Positions 44,636 through 56,150 of a stretch of 64,000 nt of DNA are shown here, one piece after another. The notes beneath the pieces were generated by a model. It saw only the letters and a program-made list of their open reading frames with translations. It did not search any database and had not been told where the DNA came from. Positions within the stretch are counted from its first letter, which is position 1; each line of letters begins with the position of its first letter. Both the position numbers and the translations under genes were made by a program. The stretch comes from Themeda triandra (taxonomy: Eukaryota > Streptophyta > Magnoliopsida > Poales > Poaceae): assembly GCA_018135685.1 (NCBI GenBank), contig JAENPR010001503.1:62001-126000 (forward strand), read 5' to 3'.

Positions 44636-45450
44636 TATATATAAATACCTGGATTTATAGATATGCATGCACGTATAGAGGTGGCAGTACTCTACTAATT
44701 ATATAGATGCAAACTGGGGAGCAAGGCTCCACGGTTTTTCCTAAAAAAATTATATAGATGCAAGCTGGACAAGTCGTGATGAATATTTCAACAAAGGAAA
44801 GTTCTAGCAGTCCAAGAGGAAAGCCAAAATATTGCACTACAGGAGGAGGATTTCAGCTTGATCATGTACACGTAGATTTAAGCATGCACATATGCTTACA
44901 AGGCAACTTGATGAGCAGTAGGCCGGTAGTAGGGGATCGATGAATAGCTTGCTTGCCGAGGCAAGATGGAACTTGTACTTGATGCTAATTATGGCTTGGA
45001 CGGTGGATGAATGCTGGCCGACATAGCCCTGGGAGCTCGGCAGCAGCGCATCTGTAGGAAATCAGTTCGCAACTGCAAGGAACGAACTAGAAGACATGAA
45101 GTGAATATACAACAAAGAAGCTGAGAGCTACTAGCCACGAGACACAGATATAGATCAGTTCTAAAATAGAACACCAGAAGGGTAGAGAACTTGATAGCAC
45201 CTTCGGTGATGGATGAAAGTGGCGAATCTACGTGGAACCATCGGGGTCAGCTGACCCCGACGACTCGCCGGTAGCATGCGTATACGAGTAAAATTTCACC
45301 AGCCTTGACCCCATCAAAAAATTACGTTGACCCCGGTGGCCCAGCATAACAGTAGCCCAATTAGTGAGAGGAAAGCCTACACAACCCAAAGTCACGAAGA
45401 AGAAGGCCAACACAATTGCCAATTGGTGCCGGCGGCTTGCCAGATGATTC
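44636..45450. other. Intergenic stretch
   Basis: No gene. It holds a roughly 54-bp spaced duplication of TTATATAGATGCAA (44699 and 44752) and a perfect 20-bp palindrome at 45241-45260. Confidence 0.5.
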
Positions 45451-45715
45451 TGTTGCGAGTAATTCGCGTAAAAGTAAATGAGACACAGAGAAATAGAATG
45501 AACCATCGGTTGTTTTCATTGATCATTGATACATGTATATATACATAGTATGAGCGGAGGTTGAGGGGAGGAAACTCCTCCGTCAAGTAACCACGACACA
45601 TGCTACCTTCACGGGGAAGGCTTCCCACGTACGGTGGGCGTGCGGTGCATGGAAGACTTGACCGAGAAGTATTCTAGGGGGCGGTTGATCACCCTATATT
45701 AAGATATTTGTAACA
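45451..45715 (-). repeat. Short copia LTR
   Basis: 265 bp, minus strand TGTTACAAATAT...ACTCGCAACA, the TG...CA ends of a small Ty1/copia LTR. The minus-strand sequence directly upstream, AAGGGGGAGTG, is a polypurine tract, so this is a 3' LTR. Confidence 0.75.
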
Positions 45716-46703
45716 CTCCCCCTTGATCGAATCCGTCCTTGAGACCAATGTGTTAATTAATTTCTCCAAAAACCCTATGGGAAAAAAATGAGGAGAAAAG
45801 TGTATGGATATGCCATTAAAAACTCCTTAAAATCCAGTGGGAAAAATAAGGATAAAATGGTATGGCATATGTTATTGTCTCATATGGGAAAAACCTTGTG
45901 AGAAAAACCCATGACCAAGTTTAGAGAACAATAAATATGATCTGAGGATCATAATTGTAATATGTCTTTGATATCTTCTCAAAAACCCCTGTGGAGGAAA
46001 ACAGAAGATATGACATAGGCTATGTCTTTGATATCACAAATAAAAACCTCTGTGGGGAAAACAAGAGATATGACATATGAACTTGTATTGATATGGCCTC
46101 ATTAAAAACCTTCTATGAGAAACCTATGCAAGGAAAAACTCATAGAGGAAAAGAGTACAATATGATGTTTTAAACAGGTTATAGTTTCAAGAGGAGTCTC
46201 CCCCTGAACCTTGCAACTCTCAAAGTCATCGTATACCAATCTCAACAACACTTTGTGAAATGTGGAAATTGGTTGTAACTTTATGAACAAATCTCATGAA
46301 ATTATCATGTGATTCATCTTGCAAGATGTTTATCGCCTCACTTTCGTGGGAATAAACCATTTTAGAAGGCAATATAGTGATATTGCTCTTATGTAACCTG
46401 CTTACATCCAAGCAACACAAGTTGCATTATCTTTGAAGATAATGGCTAGTGATTCAATGAAATCAAATGTGATCATTCAATGAAGCCATACATGTTCATG
46501 TACTGCTTCAGAATGAGAAGTGAAAGTAGCCATTAGAGTCAAGTTTGATGACTCCTATGAGAACTTTACCACTATAACATCATATGGGGATTAAATGGCC
46601 AGTATAATCTTGGTACTCCACATGATCATATCTTAATTTACATAACAGTAAATAAAGATCCTTTGTGCCATATAGATATCTGCACCATGTCTGGGCAGGC
46701 GGT
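45716..46703 (-). pseudogene. Copia internal 3' remnant
   Basis: After the PPT (45716-45727) the minus-strand upstream sequence is an A-rich GGGAAAAAC-type noncoding tract. Near 46600-46700 there is a short RNase H-like remnant reading CRYLYGTKDLYLLL followed by VEYQDYTGHL. This matches the RYLxGTKDLGLxY and GYxDAxYL pattern of copia RNase H. The rest of pol is missing, so it is a truncated element belonging to the 265-bp LTR. Confidence 0.6.
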
Positions 46704-46731
46704 GGCGCGCAATGTCGCGCCCCTTCACTAG
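46704..46731 (+). other. Candidate Helitron 3' terminus
   Basis: The stem GGCGCG/CGCGCC (46704-46709 and 46716-46721, 6-nt loop) is followed 6 nt later by CTAG (46728-46731) and then T. This is Helitron 3' architecture, but no matching 5' TC end was located. Confidence 0.4.
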
Positions 46732-46926
46732 TATATATGGAATGCTGGATTATTTTGGAGTGAATTAAGCTCATGCATTAAGGACGTTAATAACGTTGAC
46801 ATGTATGGGAGGCAGGATTTAAATTTTAGGTATGTTTAGGGAGAAGAGGGCTTTGGAATGTTGGTAGGTTTCGCTGTTTCAAATCCAACCGGAAATGGAA
46901 GGGTTTTAGAGTCTGCGCTTTGAATC

Positions 46927-46928
<2 letters not shown>

Positions 46929-46972
<44 letters not shown>
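46929..46972. repeat. Poly(T), 44 bases
   Basis: Uninterrupted homopolymer. It may be the A tail of a minus-strand retroposon or simple slippage; no target duplication is visible. Confidence 0.9.
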
Positions 46973-46978
<6 letters not shown>

Positions 46979-47507
46979 TGATTTTCCAAGTATATCTTGA
47001 CTTAGCTGGGAAGGGAAAAAGAGAACTATTTTAAGCATAGAACTAAGAGATCAGCTGTACAAATTTTTAGTAGCAACAATAATTATAGTCAATTCCAGAT
47101 AGGAACTCACTGTCACTCCATTTAACATGGTTTTATTTTATTTTACTCTATCTATGGCTGTATCATTCAACTCATAACATTCTTCTAATTTTCAATTAGG
47201 TTGACTTTGACCAAAGAACAACTAGAACAAGTACTCACCCATAAAAGGGGAATGAAATGGACAAGGAAACAAGATACATATGACAGACAAATTAAATTGG
47301 CAACAAACGAAGATTTTTAAATTAGTTCCATGAAGGAACGAGAAGTAGAAATGAACACAAGATTACATTTACAAACCCTGGCTTGAACTCTAATCATCTC
47401 ACCATGCATACGATCGATTAATCAGAAACAAAATGAATCACTAAATAGGGAAGAGAGCAGCTACATAGATAATGGAGAAATGAACACGGTTTAGAGATGG
47501 TGCTGAG

Positions 47508-48707
47508 CTAGAGCCTGAGGTTCAGGTCTATCTTGCAACTTTGTGCATCCTCCGGTTGCGTTGTCACTTCATGTGTGGCGCCAGGGTCACCGCTGGTGGC
47601 AGCGCCACTGTCGACGGCGGCGGCGGTCCACTGGAACCCAGCCATTCCAGACCTGGAGTCGAGGACAGCTCGAGCAGGGGCTGGGGCCCTCGATGAGGAG
47701 CCATAGCCATAGCCATTAGGCGGCATGTAGACTGGGCGGTCGACACTGGTATGGCGGATGAGCCCCGCCATAGACGTGTGCGTCTGCGCATGCACGGCCC
47801 ACCCGTGGTGCATGCCATAGAATGGCGCCACGACCGAGCCCCGTCCGAACCCAAGGGATGACGACGGCCTGCTACCTCCGAAAGAATACGGCCAAGCGGG
47901 GAGGCGAAGGTGGTGCGGTGGCAGGAAGGGGTCAGCGCCTCCATATAGCCCGCGTCCCGCTGCAGCGGCGCCGTGCTTGGCGAGTGAGCGCTCACGCTTG
48001 TGCGCATTCTGGTGGCCACCCAGTGCCTGCGAAGTGTAGAACTTACTCCCTCCGTCTCATCAATATTTGTACATCTGAAGTTCAAAAAAATTCTCACAAA
48101 TATTTGCATGTTTGCAGGTCCAGCCAAGGAACCGAAGAGCAGCAGTAGTAGTGTTCTGTAGTTTCTCAGGTCAGTAGCAGCAGTAGAGAGTTTACCGGCG
48201 TGTCACGTGTCATGAAAAAAATAAAAAACATTTTTTTATAAGAAACGACGGAGGCTCCAGAAGCTCCCACACCACTCGTTTGCACACACACCAGCAGAGA
48301 CGTGTCAACTGTGCTTGCATGCCAGAACTTTTCATAGGGGTAATATTGTAATTTTACAGCTGCATTGGTTTGTGTGTCATCCACCTAGATGTACAAATAT
48401 TTGTGAGACGGAGGGAGTACGCTGGCAGTAGTTGCACTTAAACGAGCGCTTCTTCTCGACGCCACCGGACGCCATTGCCGTCCCCGTCGTTGGAGCCTTC
48501 TCCTCCTCCGCCACCATTGCCTTCTCCTTACCTTTTTCCGGCACCAACGCCTCCACGATCTTTACCTCTGGCGGTGGTTCCGAGCCGAGCGCCCCGAGGA
48601 GGTCAAGCTCCTTTGCTGACGGCAGCACTTCCTCCACCTTCCCCAGCGCCTTGTACCTCCCCCTCTCTGTCCTCCACCTGCTGCAACCCCATTCCCTCAA
48701 CCTCCAT
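47508..48707 (-). pseudogene. C2H2 zinc-finger/EAR repressor, broken by a MITE
   Basis: Minus strand. A plant single-finger C2H2 transcription repressor. The part before the MITE ends VEKKRSFKCNYCQR, and the part after it continues KFYTSQALGGHQNAHKRERS with the plant-specific QALGGH motif. The product ends KIDLNLRL, an EAR repression motif, with its stop at 47508. A 372-bp Stowaway element with its TA sits between the CGT and AAG codons, so the two Cys and two His ligands are no longer in one frame. The frames on both sides agree once MITE and one TA are removed. The first ATG (48707-48705) lies in another frame from the following coding stretch (KELDLLGALGSEPPPEV), so there is also a 1-base shift near the G run at about 48670, or translation starts at the in-frame ATG 48517. 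It would act in the nucleus. Confidence 0.82.
48046..48417. mobile_element. Stowaway MITE inside the zinc finger
   Basis: 372 bp with nearly perfect terminal inverted repeats, CTCCCTCCGTCTCA and its complement, extended by ATATTTGTACATCT on both sides. TA duplications are at 48044-48045 and 48418-48419. There is no coding capacity. The TIRs are hardly diverged, so the insertion looks recent. Confidence 0.95.
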
Positions 48708-48802
48708 GGACGCAGCGTGGGAGCTCAATCCCTTGTCCATATGGATGGATCTCTTTCGCTTTGCACTAGTGTGGAGTTGTCGGCGGGGGTTTGGTGCCTA
48801 CT

Positions 48803-48810
48803 TATACAAG
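48803..48810 (-). promoter_or_regulatory. Candidate TATA box of the zinc-finger gene
   Basis: TATAAGTA on the minus strand (about 48801-48808) lies about 100 bp before the first ATG at 48707. Confidence 0.45.
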
Positions 48811-48839
48811 AAGAAGGGAGAGGGTTAAATGTGGAGATA

Positions 48840-49124
48840 ATATAGAGGAATGTGAGTTCACCTGCCAAATTTAGAGATCACGCGTGATCACAGGGTGTTA
48901 ATAATGTGGTGGAGATCACGACCTTAATGCTCAGTAATCATCCATCTGATCTGTGTTTATCTCGCTGTGTATCTCAGCTGCATCTATCTCTATCCTTTTC
49001 AACCAACTGGCTGTTGGTCATGCAGGATGTGAATTGAATGCTTGCCTCTTTCAGTCTGTGACTTGCAGACTCAGGTCCAAAGGTGTCGTTAAGTTTTGAA
49101 CTAGATGTATGCAATGCATGCCTT
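48840..49124. other. Intergenic stretch
   Basis: Upstream region of the zinc-finger gene; no further feature recognised. Confidence 0.4.
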
Positions 49125-49168
49125 GAGCCTCTGACTTCTTTTTTTTGCGAAATGAGCCTCTGACTTCT
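49125..49168 (-). mobile_element. Ultra-short retroposon-like insertion with 15-bp TSD
   Basis: GAGCCTCTGACTTCT is present at 49125-49139 and 49154-49168, separated only by TTTTTTTGCGAAAT. On the minus strand this is ATTTCGC followed by seven A, as expected from a target-primed insertion aborted after a few bases. Confidence 0.6.
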
Positions 49169-49249
49169 AATTGAGGTGGATCTCGAAGGTGTGCAGTTTT
49201 TTAAAGCAGTACGGCAGACTTTATTCATTCAAGATAGTTAATCGTTCAT

Positions 49250-52200
49250 TAATGAGTATAAAATAAAACTAGGTGGACTCACCGATCCAAATACAATTTT
49301 GCTTATATTGCCAAGCTCTTCTAGCTAGATTGTGAGCCACCTGATTCATCCCCCTACTACAATGTTCAATTGCTATATTTCGAAAACTACTCCAGATGAT
49401 GTTACAATTATCATATATTGCAGCTGCCGAATTCGCTGAGAAGCCTCCGTTCTTGATAATTTAGACCACTTCCATGCAATCAGATTGGATAATTAATCAG
49501 TTGCACCTTATATGTTGAGCTAGCATCAACCCTTCTTTCAGCGCATAGGCCTCCGCCATCGGTGCATCAAAAAGATGTGGTACAAAATTATGGGTTGTTG
49601 CTAATACACCACTGAGCAATCTCTTATAATTGAACTAATGCTACCACAGCCACCATTTTCGTTGAAGCCATCATCAACGTTCACCATGACTTTACCCTCT
49701 AGGGTTTTTTCCATCCTTGCCATAATACTAAAGTTTTCTTCGTCGCTAGCTAATAATTTTTGGTGAGTGACGCAATAGTCATGGTCGACCTTGACAGTCG
49801 CTGGACAGTCAACCCATGAACAAATTGTCGACGTCCCCACCATATATACCAGGCTCTTGTGATAGCTAGCTCTGCAAAGCCCACCTCAAGGTTCTGAATT
49901 TGATTCTCCCTTATAAAAATTTCCTCAAGGATTACAGAGCCCGAACTGTCAGTCATAATTAGGCATTGTATCCTTTCTGAACTCCCAACGAACACCACAC
50001 TTGTTTGGCTCGTTCACATTTGAAGATCATATGTTTAATATCCTCAGCTCCACTCTGACAAACTAGACAACCACTTGAATCACCAATATGTCAGTTTGCA
50101 AGAATGGCACGACACACTTGAATATTTCTCGGCCCAAATTTCTATTCCCATCAGCAATGATATGCTGACTTCACTGTAAATAAACCATTTCCATTATAGT
50201 GCCAAGCCAGCAAATCTTCCCTACTAGATCGGATAGGGATTTGCATAATTTGATAAACATCAGTTGACCAAAAATTATTCTTTAGCAAGTCCACATCCCA
50301 TGTTGAGTTTACAGGGTCGATCAATTCATCAACCATAATCACCAAGTTATCACTACTACAGATTTGGCTATCGGTGCCGCCCTTATCAGTGCCGAATTTT
50401 AGAAAACGGGCACTAATAGTGGTTCTAGGCACATCAGGGCCGGTTCGTATTACGAACTGCGCGCTGATGTGGGGGTGCTAGGCCAAAATAGGGCTAAAAC
50501 CAGCACTGATGACAATCACTGCCGGCTGATAAGGGTCATCAGTTATGAACCGGCACGATTGTTTGGATGAAAAAATTGAAACTGGAAATTTGAATTTTTC
50601 AAAACTACCTCGGATGGAAAAGTGGTCAATACAAATCATGTAGATCTCAAAAAGTTATGTAACATTATAATGGAAACCTCTTTTCATTTGAAATCATTTA
50701 GTACTTCAAAATAGTGTTTGGAATTTAATTTCAAAGTATTAAAGAACACTTATTTCTCTTTTTAATACGTACTCGAAACTTGTAACTAGTCTTTCTCCCT
50801 CATAGTAACTCCAAATGATATGTTTTTTCTAAAATTTTCTAAAATCATGGACTATCAAGATATTATATTCTTACTTCTATTATTTTTGTCATATTTTATA
50901 GGGAACATTTCAAATTTTGAATTTTAAAAATGACAAGTTCAAACCCCTAGTTTGAAACATCAAATGGTCTCGGTTGAAAAAGTGATGAACAAGAGAGTTG
51001 TACAACTCATCAAGATGTACAAACCTTATTTTGGGTGTTTTCCATATGACAAAGTGAAAATAACATTGTTCATTAAATTTACACATCTCCTTATAGTTTA
51101 GAAAACTCAATGAAACCATGTAAGTGATATGTAAATTTTGTGAACAATGATATTATCGCTTCATTGGATAAACCAAAGATCAAAATAACAGTTGTAGATA
51201 TTGAGAAGTTATGAAACTTTGTAGTTGATAACTTTTTGATTTGAAATCATCTTGTCATCTTAATAGTACATCTGAATTGTTTAAAATTTAAAATTCAAAA
51301 TTTGTAAACTACCTCGGATGGAAAAACACTCAAACTAAGGTCTATAGATATCAAAAAGTTATAAAACTTTGTAGCTAAAAACTTTTTCATTTGAGTTCAT
51401 CTTGCCATGCTAAACCTATGTTTAAATTTCTCAAATTTGAAATTCAAATTTCATAAACGACCTCGGATGGGAAAACTTTGTAGATCTTGAAAAGTTATGA
51501 AACTTTGTAGATGATGACTTTTTGATTTGAATTCGTTTAGGACCTCCAAAATACAATCTACTCTCGGTTTGATATAATATGTGGGGATCTAAAATGGAAT
51601 ATAGACACAAGTGACTAAGTGGTGCGGTGGTTAGAGGAGGAGACACGTAAGGGGCAGGTCACATGTTTGAATCCTAAGAAAAGCAAAGTGAACAATTTTT
51701 ATGTGAAAAAAGCCGCGACTTGCGACTTCGACGAAGACGGGTGCCGGTTTACCGGTTTAAAAGACCCTTTGCTAGGTATAGGACTCCCACTCTTTATTCT
51801 GGATTCAACAATTTACCATCTGGATAGTACCGAGCTCGAAGCACTCTAGCACATAATGAATCTGGATCACATAACACCCTCCAAACCTACTTTCCAAGCA
51901 TTGCTAGATTGAAAGAGGCGGGAGATCCATGAACCCCATGTCACCATTATTCTTGCAAGCATTATTCTTGTGAGATGGCACTTGTGATTCCTTTGTGAAT
52001 TTTATTCAGAATTCTAAACATCATCATGGCATATACTAGGGTGGTCCGAGCTATATATTTAAAATAAGAGTCTCCTTCCCTCCCATGCCGAGGGTTTCCT
52101 CCTTCCAACCATCTATTTGAGTCACCACTCTGTCAACCAAAATGATGGAACAATCGCTATGGTGGGCTCCCACCAAAGCTGGACATTTGTCACTTAATGA

Positions 52201-52440
52201 TTCCATCATAGTGTTCAGAGTTTGGCATACTTCTGTCTTTATCTGAACCTTTGTATTGTTAGAAAAATCAATACTCAATTTGGCTTCATTAATCTTTTGC
52301 CCCGAGTTTGCACAATAGCTATTTAATATATAAGCTAAACAATCTGCATTCTTCTTGTTAGTCTGCATTAAGATATTAGTGAATCATCTACAAAGAGGAA
52401 ATGGGAAATTGTCGGAGCTCCTCTGTAGACTTCAACCCAT
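49250..52440 (-). pseudogene. LINE ORF2 remnant: RT, zf-RVT, RNase H
   Basis: Minus strand, decayed. The RT end shows GAPTISHFLFVDDS (about 52430-52390), where the catalytic FADD/YADD box reads FVDD. Then come KKNADCLAYIL and CANSGQKINEAK (about 52350-52280) and VDRVVTQIDGWKE (about 52130). After the CACTA insertion the reading resumes at 50350 with VDELIDPVNSTWDVDLL and GLFTVKSAYH (about 50160). A zf-RVT part follows with CRAILANLHIGDSSGCLVCQ (about 50105), and then RNase H with VNVDDGF and IIRDCSVVY (about 49680-49610) and an AEAYALKEGLMLA-type end near 49550. Many stops and frame changes. The order and motifs are those of plant LINEs that keep a terminal RNase H. Confidence 0.8.
50351..51776. 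mobile_element. Non-autonomous CACTA element
   Basis: Begins CACTACTACAGATTTGGC and ends CCCTTTGCTAGG (the final TG degraded), with the 3-bp duplication TAT at 50348-50350 and 51777-51779. The subterminal region has the GTGCCGG/CCGGCAC words, and inside there are repeated CTACCTCGGATGGAAAA-type segments (50603, 51310, 51455) typical of grass CACTA derivatives. No transposase. Inserted into the minus-strand LINE. Confidence 0.78.
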
Positions 52441-52450
52441 CCACTTCTCC

Positions 52451-52740
52451 CACTAGTGGAGATTTCACTTTCTATGACCAAAACGTTTATGATGAATCTG
52501 GTATGGTCACAGAAGAGTCACTTCCATGACGGTTTTTTGTTTTTGGTCACCGAGACTCGCGAGGATTTTGACTTCCGTGACGAAAAATGAAAAAATGTCA
52601 TGGGAAACATCACGAGAATATTCGACGGGATTGTCACGGTGTATGGCGTGTCTTCATAAGGTCCAGTTTTTGACTTTGGCAATATATGTGATGCAAGTAA
52701 GCCCACTTTCATACCTACCCGGAACCGCACTCAAAGGCCT
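52451..52740 (+). mobile_element. CACTA-like terminus, truncated
   Basis: CACTAGTGGAGATTTCAC starts where the LINE reading stops. The following TATGACCAAAACG and GTCACGGAAG-like words resemble CACTA subterminal repeats. The other end is not found; the sequence merges into the gypsy fragment. Confidence 0.45.
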
Positions 52741-52744
52741 TAGA

Positions 52745-53091
52745 GGTAGGCTATGAAAAAAAGGCAACTTCAAATCATGCCTTTGGTAAGGAACTCATAC
52801 ACTTGAGCGATTGAGAGCATCATTTGAGGAGCAACATGCTTAGTTTCTCTTTGCAAAAAATCTTTTAAACCCCCCCCCCCAAGTCTCTGACGGGGAAGAG
52901 TAAGTTGAGTTGAAATCCAGGCTATTCCTTCGTCAATCGCTATAAGATAATTTGGTAGACACCATGAATGTTCACGGACACGGGTGAAACTTGGAATATC
53001 TTGTATGCAAGTTAACATCTTGGGAAATAAAACCACTTTAGTCTTCTTTGCTTTACTCAAGGACGAGCAAAGAGCTAAGTGTGGGGGAGCT
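52745..53091 (+). other. Gypsy internal 3' fragment with polypurine tract
   Basis: Ends with GGACGAGCAAAGAGCTAAGT and then GTGGGGGAGCT directly before the LTR. That motif order precedes the 3' LTR in Tat/Athila-type gypsy elements. No readable pol. Confidence 0.6.
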
Positions 53092-54411
53092 TGTTGGCCG
53101 TCCTTAACTCTTTCTCTAACCCCGCCAACATTAGTTTATAATACACCAAAACACTAGAAAATAGGACTTTATCTAACAAATTCCATAGTTTTGGTGTATG
53201 GGTTTGTTTTGCGGGACATCTCTAAAATATATGAAGAATGGGCCAAGAAATGAAGAAATTATTTATAAAAAAGAATATTTTAAATTGAGCCCACTTCAAA
53301 ACAAGTCCACCAAGAGGAAAAGGCCAAACCGACATTGATCTGCGGAATTCCCCAACCTGGGCCAAGTCCAGGACAAGGGAGCAACCCACCGGCCAAAGTC
53401 GGTTCGGGAAGGTGCCCATCGGGGGTGGCCGCCCCTGAGGGGCGGTCGACCCTGCTAGGTGGCCACCTGGCCCAACCTTCCTTGAAGCGGTTCCTCCAAT
53501 CAAGGGGATAGGTGGTGCGGGGGTGGATTTGTCATTTGACCCTCCGAAACTGACCTTCTCCCCCCTATTTAAGCATATGCTCTCTCTCTCGCTCTCATTC
53601 AATAACAAGTTACAATAGTTTTTCTTCAAGTTTTTGTTCTACCTCCCACATTTCCACAAGATTATACTAGAGAGAGAGTGGAGCCACTATATCTAGCTTC
53701 TAGCTAGAATAGAAGTAGGGAGTGAGAGAGGTCAAGAGCGGAGCAACTCTTCTCGAGTGTTCCCGGAAGCCTAGCTTCCATCGGGGCGAAGTGCCGGACT
53801 TGTAGGCTCCCTCCGCGCTTGTACCTCTATGGCATCTTACTACTTGAAGTAAGTGTTCGTGTCTATCTTTTGGTTCTTACCTTATAGCAAGTTACCTTTG
53901 TCATTAAGTTCTTGTGGGTTCGTCGATCGTCCTTGTGGCGATAGTTCTGGTAGAGGACTCTTGATATAAAGACGGAAGTTCCTAGCCGACGCTAGAACTA
54001 TAACGAATAGTGTAGACATGGTGTCTGAGCTAGGAGTTACATTCGTTTGCCTCGCACTCCACGGTTGCGGGGTAGGCGGCAGGTGGTGACAGCCATGTCC
54101 GTCCTCCGTAAACCCCATGTTCGGGTGCGGTGTAGAGCCAAAGGCCAGCATCACCTGGCAGACCAGGTGCGATCTGATGCTCGAAGTAAGGAATTAGCGA
54201 CATCGCTAGCCTCTCTAAGGATAAAACCTTTAGAAAAGCCCCACTACCCTAGTTACCACTCTCCTGTCTCTGGGCAACATCGTTTAGAGAAAACCTACCC
54301 ATGTTGTTCCTCATGGAAAATATGATACCCTGCTTACCACTGGGTGAAGTGCTATAACGGTATTTCTGTGCACTTGTGGACCTTTGCTGCTTTCGCTAAG
54401 AAACACCAATA
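53092..54411 (+). repeat. Gypsy 3' LTR (Tat/Athila-like)
   Basis: About 1.32 kb from TGTTGGCCGTCC to ACACCAATA (CCAACA-type end degraded). It contains the GGTGAAGTGCTATAACGGTA near its end, shared in inverted orientation with 63662-64000. A leaf-like transcript region with CTCTCTCTCGCTCTC follows CCCTATTTAAGC (53565-53576), a plausible TATA context. Confidence 0.75.
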
Positions 54412-54793
54412 GACCTACATGTCAGTTATGTGGGACCCGCCTAGGTCAACCTGATAATGGACTGGGATCCGATCTAAATCCACACCAGTCCATGTATGAA
54501 TACATCGATTAATTAGCCCACACCAATCCAAACCTCATCTATAGAAACCAGTCCAGCCCGAACTAGTCCTGTGTGTACGAGATCACAGGAGGAAGGCCGG
54601 AGGCTCGCTACGTACGTACGATGGCATACACACGCATTCTCCTCGACAGCCCATGGCTGAAGCGATAAACTATTACTCCAAACCGAACCAGCCCATTCAT
54701 CTCTTTAGCCCATTTTCACCCAAACCATGTAGGCCCAAATAGGAAAACCAAACTATGAACCCGGTTCCAGTCCAAACCATTCCCAGGTTGACG
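54412..54793. other. Intergenic stretch
   Basis: No gene. It contains a partial copy (about 54420-54450) of the following tandem repeat motif. Confidence 0.4.
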
Positions 54794-55095
54794 CCTAGGT
54801 GTATCCTTTTCTGTTCATGTGGGACCATGATCTACCACCGACCATTAGGACCATGTTTGTTGTCGGACCATCGTGTCAGTTATGCGGGCCTTGCAACGAT
54901 GGACCAATCCTTGTTCATGTGGGTCCCATTTTATGCAGGACCCGCCTAAGTGTACCCTTCCTATTCATGTGGGACCACACATCTACCACCGACCTGTGGG
55001 GCCATGTTTGTCATGGGACCAACGTGTCAGTTACGCGGGCCTCACCACTGTGGACCAATCCCTGTTCATGTGGGACCAACTATGGGTCCCTGTAG
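54794..55095. repeat. 151-bp tandem repeat, two copies
   Basis: CCTA(G/A)GTGTA(T/C)CC starts at 54794 and 54945. Both units share TTCATGTGGGACCA, TCTACCACCGACC, CCATGTTTGT and CGTGTCAGTTA in order, with moderate divergence. Confidence 0.85.
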
Positions 55096-56150
55096 GATCG
55101 CTGGACAGAAAAGTGGCCAAGAGGGGGTGAACAGGCCTATAAAAATTCAACTCAATCCGATGTCAGACCAAGGGTGCAGCACTGTTGCGCTTGAGTGTGG
55201 CACTACCGCCCTTGACAGAATACAAAAAATTTAGAACAGAGAGTAAATGCTACTGTATCTAGAGCCTAAAGAAATTTGCTGCAAGAGTACAGATTACAGG
55301 AAGGATACTAGGAACTCCGCAGCAACTTGCAACTGAAAGATCAAGCTCAACACCTAAAAGCTTCTCAACAACAATATGATATAGATAAAGTAAATCAAGC
55401 ACACGGTGACACAAGTATTTATCCCGTGGTTCAACTCGCCACCAAGACTTACCTAAGTCCACGTTGTTGAGGAACCCACAAATGGCTTGGGCTCACCACT
55501 AAGGCTTGCTTGACCCTCGTTCTCAAATCAAGAGACTTAACTCTTGAAGTGAGGGGTGACTTCTTAGCTGCAATGTGAGGTTACAAACCTCCCTAGGCTG
55601 TGACACAAGTTGGCAAGCTCTAGGGTGATGCCTAGCCAGCTAGGAGCAAACCTCCAAGAGTAACAAACCCTAGGACACCAGCCAAATGTGTACCATTTAC
55701 TCTTTTGATAGTGGGAAACGGTAGATCCGCTCTCCAATCGAAGTTTGTTGCCATTTCTCTCAAGATTTGATGGTGGAATCAAAGGGTTGGCTTGAGAGCT
55801 TGAGGAGCAACTATGGAGGAAGAGAGAGAGAGAAAGAGAGCTATCTGGTGTTTGCAACTGTCTGAGTCACAAGGTAGACGAAAGGTAAGTGAGGTGGACC
55901 GTTAGAGGGTATAAATACCTCTCTAGGCCCAACAGTCACTTAAAGAGTGGCACTGCTGCACCCCTCAAAACAGCTCAGATGAAGGAATGCTTTGGTTGCT
56001 ATTTTGGTGATAGTACGAGAATGTGTTTTCCAGAATATGAGCATTTGGTTGCACAGTTAACAAGTTATCTTAGGATCCCTCTTGGTAGAATGACTTTTCC
56101 TAAACTCAAACTCAAACTAAAAATGAATTTAAACCTCCTTTGAGTCGGAC
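55091..56150 (-). repeat. Decayed SIRE-like LTR
   Basis: Starts TGTAGGATCG followed by GAGGGGGTGAACAGG, like the 3' ends of the minus-strand SIRE-like LTRs (TGTAAGGTCGAG...GGGGGTGAATAG). TATTTATA on the minus strand near 55907. It lacks the GC-rich block, and the far end is not found, so it is old, partial or of a related family. Confidence 0.4.

Larger units (their letters stand above)
49198..52450 (-). mobile_element. LINE, minus strand, interrupted by CACTA
   Basis: A LINE from the RT core (52450) to a short A tail (T run 49198-49203 on the plus strand), preceded by an AATAAAGT signal. It is split by the CACTA element at 50351-51776. Its left (5') end is cut by another CACTA-like terminus at 52451. 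Between the pieces about 60 codons usual in the family are missing. Confidence 0.8.

Noticed and set aside
46929..46972. Poly(T) as a retroposon tail
   Set aside because: No flanking duplication or element body could be identified on either side.
52770..53060. Minus-strand frame of 96 codons before the gypsy LTR
   Set aside because: The LTR and polypurine tract show the element runs on the plus strand; the frame is antisense without motif support.
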